From Chlorophyllum brunneum (Eukaryota > Basidiomycota > Agaricomycetes > Agaricales > Agaricaceae): 64,000 nt of DNA. The notes under the pieces were generated by a model. The model did no database searches and was not told the DNA's origin. It was given only the letters and a program-made list of their open reading frames with translations. The first letter of the stretch is position 1. Every line of letters starts with the position of its first letter. Where the stretch lies: the NCBI GenBank assembly GCA_963576785.1, contig OY756147.1, positions 1,798,001 to 1,862,000 of the forward strand. The letters are read 5' to 3'. A program made the translations under genes and the position numbers. Shown piece by piece: positions 33,986 through 46,680 of this stretch.

Positions 33986-34961
33986 TCACAGCTGTGACAA
34001 CCCGGTCCTGTGCTCGCTGTGGGGCAGCCTCAGCTCCTCCCTGACTTGCCTCATCCTTGACACAAACCCTTGGGCCGACTCAGGGCTCTGAGGACAGGGG
34101 TTTGAAGAAAGACTAGAGCAGACTTCATAGCCCTTGTTGACAAAGAAAGTGGATTGCCCTATATCAGAGGTCACCTCATTGTTGTAGGCAAATTTGGCAA
34201 CTCTTAGCCAGTCAGCCCAGCCATCCATGTGGTAGTTTACAAAGACACAGAAGTATTGTTGCAACTCTTGGTTGAGCTGCTTGGTCTGACAGTCTGTCTG
34301 AGGGTAGTGTGAGGTGGAGATGTTCATGTTGAAGTTTCGGACATATTCTAGAAATAGACTATGAAGTCATAATAGACTGATCCATTACTTTCCAGTAACT
34401 TCATTCCGTAGTAACTTCCTATGAGTTGCTCTGCATACGATGAGAGTCATAAGTACTTGATAGATTATTCTACATAGTACTAATGACTAGATACTATGTT
34501 CCGCAGTACTCCGCAGGCACTATGCCACAGTTAAAGGGAGTCATAAGGAACAATCCATGCATTACTAGTATTTTATGTAATATGACTTGCCTATGTTTTA
34601 ATATGTATATAAACCCCATATAGCAGACCTAGTTCTACATCTTGTTCAATTGAACAACTTCTTCATCATCGCTTATCTTCTTGAGTACAACACCAGTCTC
34701 GACTTACTCGACTTTGACCTCTACACTTCTGACACCAACCGCTTTATCAATAATATCTGTCTATCTGAATTACCTTTCTACAGGTATCAGATAGAAGCTT
34801 ATTATCTCGGTGAGTAGACCCTACGTTCTCTCCCACTGCGTTTACTGCTGCCCCCAGCAAACAACTCGTTATGGTCATTTCCTCAACAGTTTAGCTTGGC
34901 TCTGAGTACTTTGTAGAGTTCTTTGGTAAACTTGGCAAATTGGGCTACACAAGTTGCTAAT
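33986..34961 (-). pseudogene. Integrase fragment of a different Ty3/gypsy element, split by a copia solo LTR
   Basis: 33986-34326 encodes HYPQTDCQTKQLNQELQQYF, FAYNNEVTSDIGQSTFFVN and KGYEVCSSLS, the central and C-terminal integrase core. 34889-34961 continues it upstream (CVAQFAKFTKELYKVLRAKL). A copia solo LTR separates them at 34327-34888. The motif set (DIGQSTFFVNKGYE) differs from the Gypsy-1/2/3 family, so this is a second lineage and the oldest layer in the right-hand pile. It is truncated at both ends, with Gypsy-4 starting at 34962. Confidence 0.85.
34327..34888 (+). repeat. Copia solo LTR
   Basis: 562 bp, TGTTGAAGTTTCGG..TTTCCTCAACA, plus orientation, with no internal copia sequence on either side. 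Flanks are GTTCA and GTTTA, a 5-bp target duplication with one C/T change. It is the usual product of recombination between the two LTRs of one element. Confidence 0.9.
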
Positions 34962-35256
34962 TGTTATAACCTTAGTCTAGGACTCAGGTTGCAAGTCTTT
35001 GGATAAAGACAAGGAAGTAGAGGAAAGAGAAAGGGATGATACAATTGGTAAAGTATAAGGAATACATTGAGTATTACTACACTTTATATACTAGTGGTAG
35101 GGAATAGAGTAACAGAGTCATAGGGACAAGTAGAATGAGTCATGAGGAGTACAGCTCTAAGGGGTGAAATGGGGAACAGGGTGGATATGGTGGAATGATA
35201 AGTCTACAGTGATAGGCATATGATAGGAATGTAACTGTTGAAGATAGTTCATAACA
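34962..35256 (-). repeat. Gypsy-4 3' LTR
   Basis: 295 bp, plus-strand TGTTATAACC..GTTCATAACA. The TATA region and the TTACACTTTACCAATTG-type motif are seen on the minus strand. Some internal bases are missing compared with Gypsy-1. Confidence 0.85.
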
Positions 35257-35279
35257 ATACCTCCTTTTTTAGATTCCTG

Positions 35280-35655
35280 ACCTTGTAAATCTCGAATGCC
35301 TTTATTCCTGACTTCCTTGAGATTGCTTTTCCTTGTGGAGCATGTTAACAAGCTGTTGTTTGTTGGGTCCAATCATAGGGGTTCCCAATTGATGTCTACA
35401 TCCAATCCAAAAGGGGGCATGGTCAGGTCCTGCTCAGAATAATATGATAGTGTGTCCTCTGAAGGTCATCATGTCATTTGTTTCAGCTGCTATGAGGTTG
35501 TGGACAATTTCTTGCCAGTAGTTGTTATTGAGTCGTCCTTTTTCTTTTAGTGTGAGGTAAGATTGAGGTGGGTTGAATATGATTGGTTTGGTCAGTGGGT
35601 CAAAGTCAGGGATATGGATTAACAGATGGTCTACCTCACCTCCCATGCCAGGTTT
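35280..35655 (-). pseudogene. Gypsy-4 ORF3 C-terminal part
   Basis: Minus-strand frames match the C-terminal half of ORF3: VDHLLIHIPDFDPLTKPIIF, NYWQEIVHNLIAAETNDMMT, then the C-terminal FW..GP region. It is interrupted by Gypsy-3 at 35656 and continues at 61515-61604. It supports ORF3 as a standard part of this family: four of four copies have it. Confidence 0.75.
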
Positions 35656-35961
35656 TGTTATGAGCTATAGATAGACAGTACATTCCTATCATATGCCCAT
35701 CATACTTGGTATTCCTATATATCCATTTCATTCCCTTGTTTCATCCCTTATGGCTGTACTCTTACTGACTCATTCTACTCATCCTCTATGACTTCTTTAC
35801 TCTGCTCTCTTATTCTTAGCTCTTACCATTAGTATATAAAGTGTAGTAATACTTGATGTATTCCTTACACTTTACCAATTGTATCATCCCTTTCTCTTCT
35901 CTCTACTTCCTTGTCTTTATCCAATGACTTGCAACCTGAGTCCTAGACTAAGGTTGTAACA
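35656..35961 (+). repeat. Gypsy-3 5' LTR
   Basis: 306 bp, TGTTATGAGC..GTTGTAACA. The TATA box AGTATATAAAG is followed about 25 bp later by TTACACTTTACCAATTG (about 35866-35882). Confidence 0.92.
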
Positions 35962-35976
35962 TTTGGTAAAGTGTCA
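35962..35976 (+). promoter_or_regulatory. Gypsy-3 self-complementary primer-binding site
   Basis: TTTGGTAAAGTGTCA directly after the LTR. Twelve bases (TTGGTAAAGTGT) are exactly complementary to ACACTTTACCAA in the LTR at the predicted transcript start, the longest pairing of the three copies checked. Confidence 0.75.
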
Positions 35977-36054
35977 TTTGACTCACCTTGCAAGAGAGGT
36001 ACCACTATTCATAGCTAGGCTTGGAATAATAGCCTCCGACCAGGATGACAGTAT

Positions 36055-37216
36055 ATGAGTAGCAGTAGCTCATCGAAAACACCAAGAAGACCAAGAGCTC
36101 CGAGACCAACAGACATTCAGGGATTACCAGTAACCACCAGATCCAAACAATGAACAGAACCAGAAATCCCTGAAGGCCTTAAGCAGAAGAAATCCAAATA
36201 CAGTATAGATGAAGACACAGCTCTTTTCAAGACCCTATTCAACACAGACATTGCCAAGACCACATCTGACATAGAAGTTGCTGAAGCTCCATCCAATACA
36301 GAAATTGCCAAGACCCACAAGAACGAATACAGTGAACCAAAAACTGAATCAGAAATAGCTGATGAAATCAATTTCCCAAAGAACTTAGCCCCAGAACCAG
36401 GATATTTCAATGGAGATAGAACCAAATTCGACAATTGGTGGAGAGCAATGTCCTTATGGACACTCTTCAACAAAATTGATGACAATAAGCAAAAGATAAT
36501 CAAAGTATTGGCACAAATGAAAGGAGGATTAGCAGGTCCTTATGCCAATGCCAAGTTACAGATGATTCAAGACAAGAAAGCACTGGAATTCGATGACTTC
36601 ATAAAGGAGATGGTAGCCACCTTCTCCCTGGGGAATAGAAAAGCAATAGCAGAAGGGAAAATCAAATTGTTCAAATAGGGAAAAAGGAACACCACGGACT
36701 TCTTAATAGAGTTTGAAGCATTGAAGACCCAAGCAGGAACAGACAATGCACATGCCATATTCCTCCTCAAAAGACATACCAGAGCAGATATTATCAGAAC
36801 CATTGTAGGTTATCTGCCAGCCTCAATCCCGAACATATACAACAAATGGAGAAACACAATTCTTGCAGTAGGACAAGGATACAAAACTACAGACATCACC
36901 CAAGGAGATATTAGAACCAGTACTGGAGTCACATATGGAGGTGAAAGGTAGCCAATGGAAATTGGCAGATAGAGAGCAGACACTGATCAGAATAGCAAAC
37001 TGAGATGTTTCAACTGCAACCTATACAGGCATAGCCAAATACTGCCACAAGAAAATAAAGATCACATACACCAAATTAATGTACTACAACTATGGTAAAC
37101 AAGGTCACATTTTGAAGAATTGCAAAACACCAAAGAAAGTACACATCAGGGAGATGACCAAGGAAACAAACCAAGAAGAAGAGGCAAAGGATGATTTTGC
37201 CAAAGGCTCTGAGTAG
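36055..37216 (+). pseudogene. Gypsy-3 gag
   Basis: ATG at 36055 opens the same Ser-rich start as in the other copies. An acidic repeat of three units follows, then NLAPEPGYFNGDRTKFDNWW. A TAG lies at about 36676, with further stops near 36949 and 36969. The first knuckle is broken by a base loss (LYRHSQILPQ) and the second has CYNCG changed. It ends at the TAG at 37214-37216. Confidence 0.87.
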
Positions 37217-38170
37217 GTGCAAACCTGTGAGCCAATAAACCTAGAGTCCCTGTTTTACTTCACAATAGATGATATGTGATTCCACAGAAAAGGAACTTGA
37301 TATATGAACTTCTCCTCAATTCAGTAATCAGAACAATGAAAGGACCTAAACAAATCACCACACTGGTAGATTCCAGATGCACCCACACATGTATAGCACA
37401 GAGAATAGTAGAAGAAGAATGAATCACAACCAGACCCCTCGAAACCCCAATATGAGTAATCAATACTAACAGAACTAAAAACAAGAAGGGAGAAATAACA
37501 GACATGGTACAACTGGTATTAAGTAACAGTAAACACATGGAAGAAATTGAAGCAATGGTAACACAACTGGAGAGTGCAGACTTATACCTTGGACATGACT
37601 GGCTAGTCAAACACAACCTGGAAATCAACTGGACAAACAATATAATATGCTTCAATAGATGCCCAAAGGATTGTACCACATACCACAACAACATACAATT
37701 CAATGAGAGAATATGCACAGTAAAAGAACATATAGAGGAAAGGAAAACAGACCAGACCAACCCAGAAGACCTACCAACATACCTACAACAATACACGTAC
37801 CTGTTTAACAAAAAGAACTTCAACAAACTACCCAAGCACATGATATGGGACCACAAGATAAACCTGTCAGAGGATGTACCACCAGTACTACAGTCCAAAG
37901 TCTACCCAATGACAATAACAGAAAAACAAGAACTGTAAAGATTCCTTGATGAAAATATTGCCTCAGGATGAATTTGACCATCACAATCTCCTTATGCAAC
38001 CCCATGCTTCTTCATACCCAAGAAGGATGGAACCAAGCAGCTAGTACAAGACTACAAAAAATTAAATGAACACACAATTAAAGACAAAACACCACTTTTG
38101 CTGATAAGCAAAGTTATTGACAGACTCAAGAATGTGAAAGTCTTCAACAAGCTTGACATTATTTGGGGGT

Positions 38171-38274
38171 ACAACAATGTCCGGATCAGAGAAGGCAATG
38201 AATGGAAAGCAGTGTTTGTAACACAATAATGTCCAGATCAGAGAAGGCAATGAATGGAAAGCAGTGTTTGTAAC
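38171..38274 (+). repeat. 52-bp tandem duplication in Gypsy-3 RT
   Basis: Two adjacent 52-bp units (38171-38222 and 38223-38274) differ at two positions. The other gypsy copies have one unit. Because 52 is not a multiple of three, the reading frame of RT is lost. Confidence 0.9.
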
Positions 38275-39897
38275 AAACAATGGACTGTTTGAACCAATAG
38301 TCATGTTTTTTGGAATGAGCAACTTGCCAGCAACATTCCAAAGGATGATGAACATGGTCTTCTGAGAAATACTACACAAAGGAGTGGTCATCAATTACAT
38401 GGATGACTTTGTCATCCCAGGAACCACACAACAGGAACTTGAAGATAGGACAAGATGATTTCTTGACATAGCAGTAAAACACCAGCTGTATTTCAAAAGG
38501 TCAAAGTGCTTATTCGATGAAAAAGAGATACCAATATTGGGATTTGTAATTGGACAAGACAGCATTAAAATGGAAGAGGAGAAGGTGAAAGCAGTGAAAG
38601 AGTGGCCAACACCCAAATCCCTGAAGGACATCAAAAAATTCCTAGGCTTTGCAAACTTCTACCAACAATTCATACACAACTTCAGCAATATAGCAGCCCC
38701 ATTACACGAGTTGAAGAAGAAAGACACTCAATGGGTATGGACAGAACCATAGCAACAAGCCTTTGAAAGAATCAAGGAAAAGGTCACAAGCAAACCAGTA
38801 CTAGCAATACCACAAGACAAGAGACAATACAGAGTGGAAGTAGACACATCAGGCTATGGAGTAGGGGTAGTACTATCACAGAAACAGAAAGAACACTGGC
38901 ACCCAATTGTATTCCACTCAAGAACAATGACACCAGCAGAATGAAACTATCAGATCTATGACAAGGAACTACTAGCCATCCAGGAAGCAATCAAAACCTG
39001 GAGACAATACCTACTCAATGCCAATGAACCATTCGAAATCTGGACCAATCACAAGAACCTGGAATACTTCCAAAAGCCACAACAACTCACAGAATGACAA
39101 GCGAGGTGGCAGATGGAGCTACAAGAATACCATTACACACTAAAACACATTCCCAGAAAGACCAACATGAAAGCTGACATCTTATTGAGATTAACAAAAA
39201 CTGACATCATCCGAGACAACACTGATATCACATTACTACCTGACCATTTACTTGATAACAACACAATTACTGTAATCCAACAAATCTGCGAAGTCTCAGG
39301 AGAAGAAGATCTGAAACACTGACTACAAAAGAAAACAAAAAGGGAAACACAGTGGCTGAAGAAAAAGGAGAAACAACCAGAGGAGATATGGGAGACAGAT
39401 GGAGTACTGATGTTTGAAGGAAGAATATATGTCCTACCCAACAACCAAATACAACAATAAATACTCCGACAATACCACAATGAGACAGACATAGGACACC
39501 CAGGACAACACTGAATGATCAAACTTCTTAAATGGAGTTATTGGTGGCCTCAAATGCATAACAATGTCAAATGATACATCAAAGGGTATAAGGCATGCCA
39601 ACAAAACAAAATACTCCGAACAAGACCAACAACACATCTTCACCCACTACCGACACCAGCAGAACCTTGGGAAGAAATATCAATCAACATGATAGGACCA
39701 TTACCAGAGTCAGAGGGATATGACACAATACTTGTCATAGTCAATTGTTTCAGCAAAATGGTCAGACTGCACACAGTTAACACCACTTTAACATCTGAGG
39801 AGCTAGGAAATACCCACCAAGACAACACATGGAGAACACATGGAATACCCTGCAGAATCATCAGTGACAGAGGTCCACAATTTGCATCAAAGTTCAT

Positions 39898-39973
39898 GGC
39901 AGAACTATGCCAAGCAACAGACACCCAATAAAACTGGCAGAACTATGCCAAGCAATGGACACCCAATAAAACT
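39898..39973 (+). repeat. 38-bp tandem duplication in Gypsy-3 integrase
   Basis: Units 39898-39935 and 39936-39973 differ at two neighbouring positions (CA versus TG). Gypsy-2 has one unit. It breaks the integrase frame just before the YHPQT motif. Confidence 0.9.
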
Positions 39974-40871
39974 TATCCATGGTATATCACCCACAAACCA
40001 ACAGTCAAACAGAGCACATCAACTAGGAGGTTGAGACATACCTCAGAAACATAATAAACCATGTGCAGAACAACTGGAAAAAATGGTTAGCCATAGTAGA
40101 ATTCCAATACAATGACAAAACCCATACTGCCACAGAATACTTGCCATTCAAAATAGTTTATGGATGACACCCTTGGAAAGGAGATATAACAAATGTTACC
40201 AAGGCACCTGCAATCACAGAACAAATATGAGAGTTACAAAATATGCAACAAGAGGCAATCAAGATACTACAACACAGCCAGATGCAAATAAAGAAACACA
40301 ACAGCACCAAATCAGAACACAAGTATAATCCAGGAGAACAAGTATAGCTTGAAGCAAGCAACATCAGGACAACAAGACCAACCAAGAAGTTAGATCACAA
40401 ATGTTATGGACCATTCCAAATAAAAGCAAAAAATAGGCAAAACAAGTTACCAACTGGAATTACCTGAAACATGGGCAATACATGACATATTTAACAGCAG
40501 ACTCCTTTCCTCCTATCAGAAACCTGAGTTCAACAGCCAGTGTACCCCACCAGCCCAAGATCATCAACAATATGAGGTAGAAGAGATCCAAGGACACTGC
40601 ACAAGAGGATGGCAAAATCAATTCCTAGTATACTAGAAAGGTTATACCTCCGAGGAAAACACATGGGAGGATGAGTCAGAACTGGAAAATGCTAAGGAGG
40701 CAGTTCAAGAATTTTTAGACAAGATTTTGAGGACAAAATCTATAAAAAGAGGGGGTAAAAAGCAACAATTATGAACAACAAACCTCATATTACAAGAGAT
40801 CACTATACTCAATGCACCTCATGCTGTATCCATTGCACACTAGACTTTGCCAATTATCTCCACAACATACC

Positions 40872-41741
40872 ATGCACACCAAATGCAAACCCACCCCCTT
40901 CCTAGCCAATGACACAGAGTTCGAACAAGAACTCAACAACCTCCTTGATGCCCAGTCCACTGAAGACCAGATCAAACACTATACCACCACAACCAAAGAA
41001 CTCATGTACATCACCCACACCATCTACAACCTCCAAATCCAAGCCAAAGTCCTGAGCTGTATTCTACTTGTTACCACCACCAGAGCCCTCCCAGCTGCCA
41101 TGTCAACCAAAAAACATGAACTCATGAAGGAACTATTGGATAAAGCAGCCACCAATCTCAATGTATTGGTACACTCCAATGCAAAGCAATGCATCCAAAG
41201 TGCCCTAGTCATGATGGGTGAAAGACTCAATCACCTCACTGATTCCAGCGACAACCCTACCTACAAACTCACACAAAGACTGATGGATCTTGACTCGTAC
41301 ACCCCCACTACCTTACCTGACAAACCGCCTTACAACAAACAGGAATGGTTAGATGAAGGAATGGAAGGAATTGAAAAATCAGTAGCCAAACAGTTAATGG
41401 AACCCAATATGAGAGACAAAGTAGATCACCTCCTGATATATATCCCGGAGTTCAACCCACCTACCAAACCTATCATATTCAATCCACCCTGATTGTACCT
41501 CACACTCAAAGAAGAAGGACAACTTGATGACAACTACTGGCAGGAGATAGTTCAGAACCTAGTCTCAGCAGAAACAAATGACACCACTACCTTCAAAGGT
41601 CGCACCATTGCCCTCTTTCAAGGAGGACAAGACTATGCTCCCTTCTGGATTGAATGTTGACACAAGTCAGGAATTCCAATAATTGGCCCTACTAAATGAC
41701 AACTTGTCAACACCTTACACAAAGAACAAGATGACAAGTAG
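40872..41741 (+). pseudogene. Gypsy-3 ORF3
   Basis: 290 codons from ATG 40872 to TAG 41739-41741, in one frame with three stops near the end (about 41490, 41657 and 41697). The first 200 residues are open and match Gypsy-2: FLANDTEFEQELNNLLDAQS, KHELMKELLDKAATNLNVLV, LMDLDSYTPTTLPDKPPYN, MRDKVDHLLIYIPEFNPPTKP. The open length and the conservation suggest that the protein was under selection while the family was active. Confidence 0.8.
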
Positions 41742-42483
41742 ACCATGACACTTCATGGGGTCATGAACGTAAAAAGGGAGATATTGTTATGAACTATAGA
41801 TAGACAGTACATTCCTATCATATGCCCATTGTACTCAGCATTCCTATGTATCCATTTCATCCCCTTGTTTCATCCCTTATGGCTGTACTCTTACTGACTC
41901 GTTCTACTCTGTTAAGGTTTTGGACATATTCTAGAAATAGACTATAAGGTCATTATGATAATAATAGACTGATCCATTACTTTCCAGTAACTTCAATCTG
42001 TAGTAACTTCCTATGAGTTGCTTTTTTTTTTTTTTTTTTAAATCAACAATTTATAAAGCAGTACTCGATTGCAGTCTGCATGTACATACATACAAAGGTA
42101 GAACATACAGAGTGTTTGGAGCAAGGAAAGTGAACTACAAGTAAACTAACCCCACAAGACTCGATGCCATCTAGTACATATACTAGAGAGATTTTTGGTA
42201 CCTATGTTGTTCAGCGATGAAGAGAGAAAAGGGGAATTCGGAAGAGTGAGAGTAAGAGAGAGAAACTGATAAAAGAGAGACTATCAACTCGCAAACACAA
42301 GGGGGAACAACGAATGGTACTAGCATATGGAGGGGCATTTACCCAGATACCACAGGAGAGATGGCTGTTGAATGAAAACTACATTAAAATAGTAGACAAG
42401 TGAGGAAGAGGAAGATAGAGAAATGAATTTGAAGTCCATAACCAGGGAAGCACAAGAAAAATTTAAAAAAAGGAAGAAAGGAC

Positions 42484-45400
42484 TCATGCGGGTGCGGACC
42501 CAAACCTCTGATGGACTTGATGATGATGTAATGGGGGTATTGAACCAGCGCAGATATGAGGGCAATTGGGTTCTGGTGGGAAGCTGAAAGCAGCAGGGTT
42601 GCAACGTAGGAAGTTGGCAAACTTCTTGATACTATCAACGCCAAAGTGGTGATCGAAGTGCTGACACCAATAGAGGATATGCGACCTGGTTTGAACCCGT
42701 TGATTGCCACAGTGATGACAAGATAGGTCCTCAGTAGGGAAAAACCTAAGGCAGTATTCTCCAATCAGGGCATGGCATAAGATGGCACAAGAAGCTCTTG
42801 CAAAGAGCTGGGTCTGGTATCCACATTCTCATATCCAAGGGCCAGATTTGATGTGCGTTGGCAAAGCAGAGGCCCCATTTGCTTGCACCGGGAGGTGGAG
42901 GAAGGAGCTACCACTGTATTTCTTGAACCCGAACATGGCCTACCATGTGTGAATGGTGTGTTTGGCGGACTTCTTATGTAAATAGGCAACAGAGTTAGGG
43001 ACATGGTGGTTTGGACCCTGGTTGGGCCAGGCTATTGTTTGAATCCAGTTGTGCATGGCTTGCTAGATTCCATATTTGCACTTAGATGGAGTGTGGTAGA
43101 ACAAAAGGCAGTGTTGGTCAGACTTGTTGAACCAAGCCAGAAGCACCTTTGAAGTGAGGATGGACTGTTGCTGGCAGGAGTGCAGTGAACAGTCAAGTAA
43201 AAGCCTAGAGGCTGTGAGGGAGTCAGTGAACACATGAATGTACTCAACTTGGTTGTAGTCATTGGTAGCAAGTACCTTGGTTTTCCAGGTATTGCACCAC
43301 TAGTTCAGTATTGGTAGACATTGTTCCTCTGAGTCTCTTCATGATAGAGCTTCCTCTGTCTAAGTGTCAAATAGTAGCTGCTGCTGTAAACTGGCTGGCA
43401 AGTGGGTTGGGGTTGGGGTGGACCAATCCATCTGTGCCTATGATAATGGATTTGGGGTCCATCGTTGCATTCGTCATTACATCATCCCAAAGTGTCTTTG
43501 AGAGGTGGGGATTGTCCCGGTTGAATTCTATAAATGATACATTAGTAGAAAAGTGGTCAAGTAACCTACATCCAGGCCAAAGAGATTTGGAAACAGAATT
43601 AAAAGATTCTACATAACGAGTCTTGGGGGTGGGGCACAAAACATCCATCACAGCTCCTAGTGTCTTCTTCTGAGTCTTTGTGAAGTTCTTGATGTGAAGT
43701 CAGTGGGAGGAAGAATGAAAATCTCTCATCAATCTTGCCAGTGCATGTTCATTGTCTAGTGTATGAAGCCTTGACGTTTGTCATTCGGCCAACTTTCGGA
43801 GATGGAGTTTGATGGGCATGAGTCTCATGAGAGACTCAACACCACCAGTGGGAGAAGTCTGGAAAGCCCCTGTTATCCAGAGGGCTGCCCATCATTGCAT
43901 TTTCTTGAGGATTTCACAGGTCCCCTTCATACGGGATCTATCATGAAACCACAGTCAATATCCATATGTTGCCACTGGTATGACACACAAACAATACAAG
44001 AGTCTCTTGTTGCTGGGGGATAGGCCACATACAGAGTTGCCCAGCATCTTCATTTCCTTAATCAATGATATGGCTTTGGCAGAGTAGTAACGGACATATT
44101 CTTTGAAGGATAGCATCTTGTCAAAGTAAAAGCCAAGGTACCACCAATGAGTCTTTGGTTTGAGAGGAGTGTGGCCAGTGAATGGGGGGGAACCCAGATT
44201 GATGGAAGGATTGAAGTCTTGCCTCGTGCATGTGAAGTGGAAGACCTCGGATTTGTTGTGTTCAATCACTAGGCCGAATTCATTCATGAGCCACTCCATT
44301 TCGTGGTACATGTGTTTGAGGATCTTCACATTCTTCTCAAGGGAGGGTTACTGAGCAATGAGGGTACCATCATCTACAAAAGACAGGACGTCAAAGTCCC
44401 ACTCATTGCGTTGATTTTCCATGTGAACATCAAAGATTTGGAGGAGGGGGACAAGGTAAAGAGTGGATAGAATAGGGCTGAGGGCCGAGCCTTGTCCAAC
44501 TCCGACTGCTGCAGCGAATTCAGGGGAACTTTTGCTATTCCACAGGTATGTAGTGCAGTGTTCCTTAAGATAGTTGCTGAAGAACTCCGCAATTTGGGGG
44601 GGGAACCCTTGCCGTGTGAGAATATTAGTAAGAAGGTCATGATTGAGAGAAGGGAAGAATTGGGCGATGTCAAATGCTAGAACCAATGTTTTCTACTTCT
44701 TTGTCTATGCCCCCCGGATAATATGGGTGAGAAAAAGGCCCGCATCCTCAGTGGACCTTTGTCAGATAGCTCCCAGTTGGTGAGAATGGAGAACTTTGAA
44801 TTTTACTGCCTCGAATTGAAGTCATTTGGCTAGCATCTTCTTTACCAGCTTGCCTAGCATGTTGAGAAGGACGATGGGTCAAAATGCCTTTGGGGTGGAG
44901 TAGTCAGATTTGTTTGGTTTAGGGATGATTACCGATGTTGATTGTTTAAAGTGTGACAGCCAGTGTCCAAGTGATAGGCATGCACAACTGAGGCAAAGAA
45001 ATAGATTGGCGCAGGAGTCTATGGTGGCGATTTGTTTGAGATAAGACCAGAATATGTGGTCAGGGCCAGGGGCAGAAGAATTTGAGGTATTCTTGAGTGA
45101 TTCCATCATCTCTAAGAGAGAGAAATCAACCCAAGTCCTATTCTCAATCCCAATTGGTGGATGAAGTTCATCCAGTACGTCCATGTTGACTGGTCTGTCC
45201 TGAGCCAAATTGTAGTGGTTGTCAAGGGTGGTCCATAGACTGCCCATGGTGAGGCATGGTCACCCATTGTGGTGGATGGCTTCGGTTGCTGGGAGAGTGC
45301 AGCCTTTGACCCAAGGCATAAGGTCCTATGGGCGGCAGTTATCAACCAAGATTTCTTGAATCTTCGTGTCAAAGTAAGCCCTCTTTGTAGTCTATGTGGT

Positions 45401-46547
45401 CTTGTGAAAGGCATTCCATTTTTGTTTGTTCCTTTGGTCCATATGATGTTCTGCGAGTACCTTGGAGCATTCTTCATTCTACTAGGTCTTGGACCTAGTG
45501 GTAATCTTGACCTTCTTCACATTGCAAATCCAGGACCTATTAAACAAACCTCCCAATTTGGCAACAGCTCTCTTCAGCTTGTCTGCGACATTCATTGGCC
45601 AGTCTGTATTGTTTATTCCCTCTGTGATATCCATCAGGAATTTGGTTTCCTCTTCTGAGCCTTTAGGAATTGTCATTCTCTCTATGACAACATCCATTTG
45701 TGGAATAGGAACCCTAATGAGAAGGGGGGCATAATCCAAGTTATATCAATCACTGTCCTGGATAGTATGCATAGGAATATGCGGAAGCATTCCCAATAGA
45801 AAGATGAGGTCAATGACTGTGTCAGGAAGGTTGGGGTCTGATGTGTAGCGTGTAGATTTGGTATCAGATGGGATTGATCTCTCTAGGTTAAGAGCTTTGG
45901 TGACCATAAGGAGACGGTCTGCACTCACAGGATACTGATCTGTTGAAGGGTACCATCTCTCAGATCAGATGTTAATGTCCCCACCCATAAGAAGAAATGG
46001 TGGGAGGTCAAAAAGGTGCTCCTCGAGGAAGTGGAGTGTGGTATTGCAGCTGTCATTGTATATGTTCAACAGTAGCAGTTCTTCTCCTCCGGCAAACAAT
46101 GATATGCACAGGAGGTCTCGATGATTGATGACATCTCTTCTGATGGAGGGACGGAGGCGTTTGAGTCTTTTGTGAGCAAAGGCGATGACTTGTAAAGTGG
46201 ATTGATGGTTCTCATTGACCATCCTGCTAGACCCTATGGGTTGAGGTCTGAGTCTTTGAGGATTATGCCGGCATTCAACTTGAAGGACTTTATTGGCAAT
46301 AGTCGGGTAGGAAAGGAGGGTCCAATTTGGATGAATCGGGCCTCCTACCATCATTGGAGATGGGAGAAGGAATGTCACAGAGGTATCTCCACGGGGGTTC
46401 TTATATGAGGAGGAGGTCAACGTCACCTTTACGCGCAAGGACTGTCTCCATCACTCCATACGATCTTCCAATGTTATGAGAACAGACCTTCAGCTCACTT
46501 AATATTGAGTGAGGGGGCCTGACTTGATTGTCAGGTGTATTATTCAT
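42484..46547 (-). pseudogene. LINE-2 ORF2: endonuclease, reverse transcriptase, RNase H
   Basis: ATG at 46547-46545 overlaps the ORF1 stop (ATGA). An APE-type endonuclease comes first (SLFAGGEELLLLNIYN, FLLMGGDINI at 45965-46438). RT follows at 45247-43955 with SSAPGPDHIFWSYLKQIATI, LAFDIAQFFPSLNHDLL, GVGQGSALSPILSTLY and LSFVDDGTLIAQ. RNase H is at about 43651-42800 (IIIGTDGLVHPNPNPLASQF), then a Cys/His end. The stop is TGA at 42484-42486. The catalytic FVDD is kept, but a stop follows LIAQ and other breaks occur. Confidence 0.9.
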
Positions 46548-46680
46548 TGGAGGGGGGTGGTTTGGCTTTGGCCAGCTGGGGATGAGGAGGAGGAGGGAAG
46601 TGGTACTCCTTTGTTAGCTCTGAGTTCGAGTGTTTTGTTGGCATGCCAGTCATGGTTGAAACAGCGTTTCCAGAACTGGC

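Larger units (their letters stand above)
37216..40774 (+). pseudogene. Gypsy-3 pol with chromodomain
   Basis: The protease site is LVDSRCTHT (Gly of DSG lost), about 37366. RT has KKDGTKQLVQDYKKLN and INYMDDFVIP (about 38394). A 52-bp tandem duplication at 38171-38274 shifts the frame inside RT. RNase H (VDTSGYGVGVVLSQKQKEHW) and integrase (MIGPLPESEGYDTILVIVNC) follow, with a 38-bp duplication at 39898-39973. The chromodomain is at about 40600-40730. The last codons overlap ATG at 40771 (ATGA), as in Gypsy-2. Confidence 0.9.

Noticed and set aside
34327..34888. Treating this copia LTR as one end of Copia-2 or Copia-3
   Set aside because: It has its own flanking 5-bp duplication in integrase sequence and no internal copia sequence, so it is a solo LTR.
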